10,229 nucleotides of DNA from DASUZB01 sp036377075 (GTDB taxonomy: Bacteria; Actinomycetota; CALGFH01), in assembly GCA_036377075.1 (NCBI GenBank), contig DASUZB010000029.1, forward strand, positions 1 through 10,229. Direction: 5' to 3'. The notes below the pieces were generated by a model. It was not told the origin of the DNA, did no database searches, and saw only the letters and a program-made list of their open reading frames with translations. Below are positions 6,079-10,229 of this stretch, in pieces; positions within the stretch are counted from its first letter, which is position 1; every line of letters begins with the position of its first letter. A program made the position numbers and the translations under genes.

Positions 6079-6364
6079 TGGGCGCGCCTGGACCGTCCGG
6101 GTCGATCGGCTCGACGGCCACGCCGTTGCCGACCAGCCAGGCCTGGGCGCGGTCGAGCTCCTCGGCCGGGCCGGTCAGCTCCAGGATGTACCAGGCCACG
6201 CCGCTCTCGACGTCGACGTTGGCGCGGCGCACGTTGACCACGGCATCGGTGGACTGCACCAGCCCGTGCAGGACCGGCTGGTGGACCAGCTCGGGCGGGA
6301 GGGTGCAGTGGATCAGGCGGCGGGTGTTCCGCGGCGGCTGGCCGGCGGCGCTCGTCTCGCTCAT
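6071..6364 (-). CDS. Small NIL-domain protein, 97 aa
   Basis: After a polar 14-residue N-terminus, residues 15-85 read as one NIL domain: RRLIHCTLPPELVHQPVLHG (15-34), then VVNVRRANVDVESGVAWYIL, then a helix with DRAQAWLVGNGVAVE. This ferredoxin-like fold is best known as the C-terminal methionine-sensing domain of the MetN transporter ATPase. It also occurs fused to 4Fe-4S ferredoxins in proteins of homocysteine synthesis. Here it stands alone, with a single Cys (Cys20). Its ATG overlaps the larE TGA by 4 nt (6364-6361), so it is co-translated with LarE. A role in sulfur handling or in sensing a sulfur compound for LarE is the natural guess, but it is inference. The gene ends in the shared terminator. 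Confidence 0.83.
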   Translation of the reverse strand: MSETSAAGQPPRNTRRLIHCTLPPELVHQPVLHGLVQSTDAVVNVRRANVDVESGVAWYILELTGPAEELDRAQAWLVGNGVAVEPIDPDGPGAPTG

Positions 6365-7191
6365 CTGGCCCGGGCCGCCGTGCCCGCCGGCAGTGCCACG
6401 TTCATGCTGCCGGAGCGGAACCCCTCCAGGTCCAGGGTGACGTAGTCGAAGCCGAGCCGGTGCAGGCCCTCGACCAGCTGGTCGCGCCGGCCCGGCTGCA
6501 CCAGCGTGGCGAGCGCCTCCAGCGGCACCTCGATGCGCGCCAGGTCGCCGTGGTCGCGCACGCGCAGCTGCGACAGCCCGAAGGAGCGCAGCAGCGCCTC
6601 GGCGCGCTCGATCCGCGACAGCCTGCCGGAGGTGACGTGGATGCCGTAGGCGACCCGCGACGCCAGGCAGGCGGCGGCGGGCTTGTCGGCGGTGCGCAGC
6701 CCCATCCGGCGCGAGGCCTCGCGCACGTCGGCCTTTGAGAAGCCGGCGGCGACCAGGGGGGTGAGCACCCCGTGCTCCTTGGCGGCGCGCTGGCCCGGAC
6801 GCCAGTCGCCGAGGTCGTCGGTGTTGGTGCCGACCGCCAGCGCCAGGCCCTCGATCTGGGCGAGCGGTACCAGCAGGTCGAACAGCTCGGACTTGCAGAA
6901 GTAGCAGCGGTCGGGGCCGTTGACCGTGTAGCCGGGACGCTCCAGCTCGTGGGTGGCGACCACCACGTGCCGCACGTCCAGCTCGCTCGCGAGCAGGCGC
7001 GCGTCGGCCAGCTCGTGCTCGGCGAGGCTGGGCGAGACCCCGGTGGCCGCCACGGCGCGCTTCCCCAGCGCCTCGGCGGCCGCCGCCAGCAGGAAGGTGG
7101 AGTCGGCGCCGCCGGAGAAGGCGACCATCACGCCGCCGGTCGCCTCCAGCTCGTCGCGGAGCCGCCGCCGCTTGCCGTCGAGCGCGTCCAT
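6361..7191 (-). CDS. larE: LarE-type ATP-dependent sulfur transferase (PP-loop)
   Basis: LarE adenylates and then sulfurates the carboxylates of a nicotinate-derived precursor to make the nickel-pincer cofactor of lactate racemase and related enzymes. The PP-loop SGGADS is at residues 26-31. The family Cys is Cys175 in KPAAACLASRVAYG, at the position of the sulfur-donating Cys of L. plantarum LarE. Two further Cys, 96 and 99 in DRCYFCKSELF, give the three-Cys pattern of LarE proteins that hold a 4Fe-4S cluster and may work catalytically rather than sacrificially. The ATG at 7191 (276 aa) is chosen over 7200 because TAGAAT (7204-7199) lies 7 nt before it as a leaderless promoter, and the upstream ATG falls inside that box. 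No larB, larC or larA is in the window; a related tRNA or cofactor thiolase role cannot be excluded. Confidence 0.92.
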   Translation of the reverse strand: MDALDGKRRRLRDELEATGGVMVAFSGGADSTFLLAAAAEALGKRAVAATGVSPSLAEHELADARLLASELDVRHVVVATHELERPGYTVNGPDRCYFCKSELFDLLVPLAQIEGLALAVGTNTDDLGDWRPGQRAAKEHGVLTPLVAAGFSKADVREASRRMGLRTADKPAAACLASRVAYGIHVTSGRLSRIERAEALLRSFGLSQLRVRDHGDLARIEVPLEALATLVQPGRRDQLVEGLHRLGFDYVTLDLEGFRSGSMNVALPAGTAARAR

Positions 7192-7204
7192 GGCCGCCAT
7201 TCTA
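7189..7204 (-). promoter_or_regulatory. Leaderless promoter of larE
   Basis: On the minus strand TAGAAT (7204-7199) is followed by GGCGGCC and then ATG (7191-7189). There is no Shine-Dalgarno sequence for either nearby ATG. The 7-nt gap equals that before the histidine kinase and HEAT-repeat genes. A -35 box is not evident. Confidence 0.5.
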
Positions 7205-7252
7205 GGAGCGCCGTCCCGGCCCGTGGCCGCTCCGTCACCGTGCCGTGAGAAT

Positions 7253-7360
7253 TTCCCGTAGGGAGCCCGGTCACGTATCCGCGGTCCGCGCCGTCACCTC
7301 AGTACGTCGCCGCAGGCAGCGGAGGCGCGGGACCGATACGTGACCGGCTCCCTAGCGGAA
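7253..7360. repeat. Long imperfect inverted repeat between larE and the HEAT-repeat gene
   Basis: The core left arm 7259-7279 pairs with 7335-7354 with a single extra C in the left arm (TAGGGAGCC...GGTCACGTATC). The pairing resumes further in (GGTCCGCGCC at 7283-7292 with GGCGCGGGACC at 7324-7334) and further out (TTCC at 7253-7256 with GGAA at 7357-7360). The loop of about 31 bp holds a small CCGC/GCGG hairpin. The last two codons and the TAG of the HEAT-repeat gene lie in the right arm. It could be a terminator with unusually long arms, a mobile-element remnant (terminal inverted repeats without a transposase) or a structured RNA. No target-site duplication is visible. Confidence 0.7.
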
Positions 7361-8173
7361 GGTCACGGTGCGGGCGGGGCGGGCGGCGAGCAGGGCGCGG
7401 GCGTGGGCGCGCACGCTGCGGGAGCCGGCGAGGAGCGCCGGGCGGGTGGCGGCCTCGCGCAGGCCGGCGTCGGCCTCGGGCCGCGCGGAGCGGGCCAGCC
7501 CGGAGAGGGCGAGGCGGCGCTCGGCGGCCGGGCGGCCGCGCCGGCTCGCCCTGGCGAGCACGGCCAGGGCCGCGGGCGAGTCGATCTCGGCGAGGCCGTG
7601 CAGGGCGAGCCGGCGCACGCCCGGGTCGGCGTCGGCGCTGCTGGCGGCGAGCGGGGCGGTCGCGAGCACCCCGCCGAGCCGCACCATGCCCCGCACCGCC
7701 TCGCGGCGCACGGCGGGGTGCTCGTGGCCCAGCAGCTCCTCCAGCAGCGGCAGGTGCTCGACGCCGCCGACGTGGCCGAGCACGGTGGCCAGGTTGCGGG
7801 CCAGGTACCAGGGCGCGCCCAGCAGCGCCGACTCGACCAGGTCGAGGTGGCCGGGTGCCAGCTCCACCAGCAGGCCGACCAGCTGGCCGCGGCGGCCGGG
7901 GGTCGGCTCGGCGGCGAGCGTCGCGACCACCGCCACGACCGCGGGGCGGCCGAGGCCGAGCAGGGTCACCATCGCCGAGCCCTCCCGGTCGACCTGGGCG
8001 GCGGCGATCAGTGCGGCCAGCCGCCGTTCCGAGGCCCCGTCCGGGTCGCCCTGGCCGGAGCCGTCCCCTCCCGCGTCGCTCCCCATCCAATCCGGGTCGG
8101 CGGCGACCGCCAGCTCCTTGACCCTCAAGGGCGGTCGCACCGGCACGAACAGATACTGGACGAGTCGAGACAT
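7352..8173 (-). CDS. HEAT-repeat protein, 273 aa
   Basis: The frame stays open far upstream across the neighbouring gene, but ATG 8173 is chosen because a TATACT -10 box (8186-8181) sits 7 nt ahead and the sequence before it is antisense to the regulator gene. After MSRLVQYLFVPVRPPLRVKE and a Gly/Asp-rich linker (about residues 31-48), residues 49-265 are Leu/Ala/Arg-rich paired helices of the HEAT / PBS-lyase-like kind. Clear units begin at PWYLARNLATVLGHVGGVEH (121), HPAVRREAVRGMVRLGG (152) and PGVRRLALHGLAEIDS (184). Such proteins are scaffolds for protein-protein contacts; no catalytic motif is visible. It is soluble, stands alone on its strand and is divergent from the double-HTH TetR gene with which it shares a promoter region, so it is probably controlled by that regulator. 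Confidence 0.8.
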   Translation of the reverse strand: MSRLVQYLFVPVRPPLRVKELAVAADPDWMGSDAGGDGSGQGDPDGASERRLAALIAAAQVDREGSAMVTLLGLGRPAVVAVVATLAAEPTPGRRGQLVGLLVELAPGHLDLVESALLGAPWYLARNLATVLGHVGGVEHLPLLEELLGHEHPAVRREAVRGMVRLGGVLATAPLAASSADADPGVRRLALHGLAEIDSPAALAVLARASRRGRPAAERRLALSGLARSARPEADAGLREAATRPALLAGSRSVRAHARALLAARPARTVTFR

Positions 8174-8185
8174 CTCGTCTAGTAT
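8153..8185. promoter_or_regulatory. Nested inverted-repeat operator between the HEAT and TetR genes
   Basis: ATACTGGACGAG (8153-8164) is the inverse of CTCGTCTAGTAT (8174-8185) at 11 of 12 positions, with a 9-bp spacer. A second, off-centre palindrome CGAGA-CA-TCTCG (8166-8177) lies within it, as does AGAC-ATCTC-GTCT (8168-8180). The element covers the -35 to -10 interval of the plus-strand promoter and the -10 box and start codon of the minus-strand gene, as expected for an autoregulating TetR-type repressor. Confidence 0.7.
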
Positions 8186-8194
8186 AGTCTCATG
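8157..8194 (+). promoter_or_regulatory. Leaderless promoter of the TetR gene
   Basis: TGGACG (8157-8162, four of six matches to TTGACA), a 17-bp spacer, TAGTAT (8180-8185), then 6 nt to the ATG at 8192. No ribosome site precedes the ATG. This is the best-formed promoter in the window. Confidence 0.65.
8171..8186 (-). promoter_or_regulatory. Leaderless promoter of the HEAT-repeat gene, overlapping the opposite one
   Basis: On the minus strand TATACT (8186-8181) is followed by AGACGAG and then ATG (8173-8171). It overlaps the -10 box of the divergent TetR promoter by 5 bp, so only one polymerase could open the region at a time. A matching -35 box is not evident. Confidence 0.55.
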
Positions 8195-9085
8195 CCAACA
8201 CCGACGATCCCCAAGCGGCAGGTCCTGGCGGTCCTTGCCGCAGCCACGCAGGAGGGCGGCCCGGCCGGGCTGTCCATGGACGAGCTGGCCGCCGCCGCCG
8301 GCGTCTCCCGCGCCACCCTGTACCGGCTCTTCGGCAGCCAACGGCACCTGCTCGAGGAGCTCGGCCTCGAGCCGCCACCGACCGTGCGCAGCCGCATCCT
8401 CGAGGAGGCCCTGGACCTGGTCGGCCGGAAGGGCCTGGCCGAGCTGTCGATGGACGAGCTGGCGACCGCCGCCGGCGTCTCCCGCGCCACGTTGTACCGC
8501 CTGTTTCCCGGCAAGGAGGCGCTGTTCGCCGCCCTGGTCCGACACTTCTCCCCCTTCGAGCCGATCGCGGCGGTGCTGGAGGCCGCCGGGGACCGGCCCC
8601 CGGCCGAGGTCATCCCGGCGGTCGCGCACGCCATGGCCGCCGCCATGGACGGGCACATGGGCCTGCTGCTGCGGTTGCTGTTCGAGTTCTTCCGCGACCA
8701 CCGCCCCGACCCCGACGGTGGCCACGGCGGCAGCGAGGGCGCGGTCCAGGGGATGCGCACCCTGCCGCTGGTGAGCCGCTACCTGGCCGGCCGGATGGCG
8801 GCCGGCCAGCTGCGCCGGATGGACCCGGATCTGGCGTTCCAGGCCCTGGCCGGGCCGATCGTGATGCACCTGCTCTGGCGATCGCCGGCCGCGTCCCGGG
8901 CGGACGGGCCCCCCACGCGCCGGAGGCCGCTGGACGAGGTGGTCGACGAGCTCGTCGGGGTGTGGCTGCGGGCCATGGCCAGCGACGAGCGGGCCACCCC
9001 TCAGGCGGCGTCCACGCCGCCACCCTCGAGGAGGAAGCGCGATGGCCAACGAGACGCGGACCACCCCCCACGAGGTCGACGGTGA
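8192..9085 (+). CDS. TetR-family regulator with two tandem HTH domains, 297 aa
   Basis: A normal TetR regulator has one N-terminal HTH; this one has two. HTH 1 (about residues 8-56) contains LSMDELAAAAGVSRATLYRL and HTH 2 (about 66-115) contains LSMDELATAAGVSRATLYRL, exactly 58 residues later. Both keep the helix-turn-helix core and the LYRLF that starts helix 4, so both could bind DNA. A helical ligand and dimer domain follows (about 120-265, with GLLLRLLFEFFRDHRP and FQALAGPIVMHLLWR), then a basic Pro/Arg-rich tail. At 297 aa it is well above the usual 190-230. The nested operator straddling its promoter suggests repression of itself and of the HEAT gene. The tail overlaps the next gene's ribosome site and start by 44 nt, so it is coupled to that gene. 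The ligand is unknown. Confidence 0.93.
   Translation: MPTPTIPKRQVLAVLAAATQEGGPAGLSMDELAAAAGVSRATLYRLFGSQRHLLEELGLEPPPTVRSRILEEALDLVGRKGLAELSMDELATAAGVSRATLYRLFPGKEALFAALVRHFSPFEPIAAVLEAAGDRPPAEVIPAVAHAMAAAMDGHMGLLLRLLFEFFRDHRPDPDGGHGGSEGAVQGMRTLPLVSRYLAGRMAAGQLRRMDPDLAFQALAGPIVMHLLWRSPAASRADGPPTRRRPLDEVVDELVGVWLRAMASDERATPQAASTPPPSRRKRDGQRDADHPPRGRR
8270..8505 (+). repeat. Internal duplication coding for the two HTH cores
   Basis: Bases 8270-8331 and 8444-8505 (offset 174 bp, 58 codons) agree at 55 of 62 positions, including unbroken runs such as ccgccgccggcgtctcccgc. Flanking HTH sequence is much less alike. This points to a partial duplication or to gene conversion that keeps the recognition helices alike. 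Confidence 0.9.
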
Positions 9086-10229
9086 CGTGCAGCCCCTGGT
9101 GATCACGCTCGGCGACGCCGCCCGCCTCGACCCGGCCGAGGCGCGGGCGCTGCTGGGAACCAAGGCGGCCAGCCTCGCGCTGACCGGCGACCACGAGGTG
9201 GTCGTCACCGCCGTGCGCGGCCTGGGCGAGCGGCTGGTCGCCGGCCAGGCCACCGGCGACCAGTGGATCGTCAGCGACGGCCAGGCCCGGTGCACGCGGG
9301 CGACCGAGCAGGCGATCACCGCCGACCAGGCCCGCCAGATCGCCGCGCTGGCCCGCCGCGTCCACGCCCACTTCGCCGCGCCGCAGGACCTGGAATGGGC
9401 GATCTCCAGCGACGCCGGCGGCACCGAAGGCGGTCTGTGGCTGCTGCAGGCGCGGCCGATGACGGCGCTGCCCGACCCGGTCCGCTGGGCGCCGCCCACC
9501 CCCGGCTACTGGATGCGCAACCTGCGCCTGGGCGAGTGGCTCTCCGAGCCGATGACCCCGCTGTTCGCCGACTGGCTGCTGGAAAGGATCGACCACGGCG
9601 AGGAGCAGGCCACCCGCGACCAGATCGGTACGGCGCTGCCGTTTCCCCACGCCGCCATCAACGGCTGGTACTACCTCGCCACCCCGACGCCCACGCCCCG
9701 CGCCATCGTCACCGCCCTCGTGCAGGGCCGTGGCCGGCTGGTGCGGTTCATGCGCGACGCGGTGCTCGGCCCCGGCCATGACCCGGTCGCCGCCGACCGG
9801 CGCCTGCTGGCGGACCTGGCGGAGCAGTGGCACCAGGAGCTCCTGCCCCGCTACCAGCGGCTGGTCCTGGCGGGCGAACAGCACGTCGAGACCGCCCCGC
9901 CCGAGCAGCTCGCCGCCATCGTCGACCAGGTCGGCGCGGCGGCGGGCGAGCAGTTGTGGTCGCTGGCGGTGGTGGGCGGCGCGGCGTGGAAAATGGAAGG
10001 CGCCCTGGCCGGTTTCTACCGCCGGCACCTGGCCGCCACGGTCGATGCCAGCGTCCAGCACCTGCTCGCCGGGCTGCCCGGCACCCAGCCGGAGCTGCCC
10101 GCCCACGCGGTCCAAAGCCTCGACTGGGCCCACCCCACCGCCGGCGAGCTCGGCTGGCCACCACCCCGACCATCCGGGGACCGCTACCGCGAGCTGGCCG
10201 CGCGGCGGGAGGCACTCACCGCCCAGTGC
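9042..10229 (+). CDS. PEP-synthase / rifampicin-phosphotransferase-like protein lacking most of the ATP-grasp N-lobe (3' partial)
   Basis: ATG 9042 follows AGGAGGAA (9029-9036) at good spacing, inside the end of the TetR gene. The frame is open for 396 residues to the window edge. Residues 52-140 match the C-terminal part of the PPDK_N ATP-grasp domain: VVVTAVRGLGERLVAG (53-68), QDLEWAI (115-121) and WLLQARP (133-139). Residues 157-182 (YWMRNLRLGEWLSEPMTPLF onward) match the linker region of PEP-utilising proteins such as rifampicin phosphotransferase. Residues 21-45 (ITLGDAARLDPAEARALLGT + KAASL) look like the very start of that domain (GGKxASL motif), so roughly 130-150 residues between them are missing. 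ATP binding is therefore doubtful. The PEP-binding His domain would lie beyond the window. Alternatives are an assembly deletion or a regulatory paralogue. Confidence 0.8.
   Translation, partial: MANETRTTPHEVDGDVQPLVITLGDAARLDPAEARALLGTKAASLALTGDHEVVVTAVRGLGERLVAGQATGDQWIVSDGQARCTRATEQAITADQARQIAALARRVHAHFAAPQDLEWAISSDAGGTEGGLWLLQARPMTALPDPVRWAPPTPGYWMRNLRLGEWLSEPMTPLFADWLLERIDHGEEQATRDQIGTALPFPHAAINGWYYLATPTPTPRAIVTALVQGRGRLVRFMRDAVLGPGHDPVAADRRLLADLAEQWHQELLPRYQRLVLAGEQHVETAPPEQLAAIVDQVGAAAGEQLWSLAVVGGAAWKMEGALAGFYRRHLAATVDASVQHLLAGLPGTQPELPAHAVQSLDWAHPTAGELGWPPPRPSGDRYRELAARREALTAQC

Noticed and set aside
8174..8191. A possible short leader peptide or small RNA between the HEAT and TetR genes
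   Set aside because: Only 18 bp lie between the start codons, fully taken up by the two -10 boxes and the operator arm.
8174..9499. Minus-strand open frame continuing from the HEAT gene for about 440 more codons, antisense to the TetR and PEP-synthase-like genes
   Set aside because: Its translation is low-complexity sequence without family features, while the plus strand carries clear HTH and PPDK motifs. GC-rich DNA with few stops explains the open frame.
1..10229. tRNA, rRNA, CRISPR array, transposase or phage integrase
   Set aside because: No cloverleaf, rRNA core sequence, regularly spaced repeats or recombinase motifs were seen on either strand; the only element-like structure is the inverted repeat at 7253-7360.

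Overview
The window reads as chromosomal DNA of a very GC-rich bacterium, most likely a member of the Actinomycetota. The evidence is near-total G/C at third codon positions, many ATGA stop/start overlaps, several apparently leaderless genes (a TAnnnT -10 box 6-7 nt before the ATG), a DesK/NarL-type two-component pair, and FCD-GntR and TetR regulators. No 16S or other lineage marker is present, so the order cannot be named. Nothing looks like a phage, an insertion sequence or a CRISPR array.

Layout. Positions 1-309 (+) are the C-terminal ligand domain of a GntR/FCD regulator; its first 47 bases are an exact copy of 444-490 inside the next gene, so the left edge may be an assembly chimera. 390-812 (+) is an unrecognised 140-aa protein. 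889-2361 (-) is a tightly overlapping three-gene cell-envelope operon, read right to left: a DUF2231-like membrane protein, a membrane-anchored protein with one CxxCH heme motif and two DxDxDG calcium loops, and a small lipoprotein. A divergent control region with three palindromes separates it from clpP. 2530-4048 (+) holds clpP, a HAD phosphatase/mutase and a 57-aa membrane protein, closed by a strong hairpin.

4149-6055 (+) is a histidine kinase / response regulator pair with a 4-nt overlap. It converges on 6071-7191 (-), where a LarE-type sulfur transferase is followed by a small NIL-domain protein; one perfect hairpin carries both stop codons at the convergence. A long imperfect inverted repeat lies at 7253-7360. 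To its right is a HEAT-repeat protein (-, 7352-8173), divergent from an unusual TetR-family regulator (+, 8192-9085) that carries two HTH domains in tandem. The two genes are 18 bp apart and share overlapping, apparently leaderless promoters embedded in a nested inverted repeat. The regulator overlaps a PEP-synthase-like gene that runs off the right edge and appears to lack most of the ATP-grasp N-terminal lobe.

Working together: clpP/HAD/small membrane protein form one transcription unit. LarE and NIL are translationally coupled and plausibly act in sulfur chemistry. The double-HTH regulator probably represses itself, the PEP-synthase-like gene and the HEAT protein from one operator. The most novel-looking parts are that regulatory module, the DUF2231/heme/calcium/lipoprotein operon and the LarE-NIL pair.
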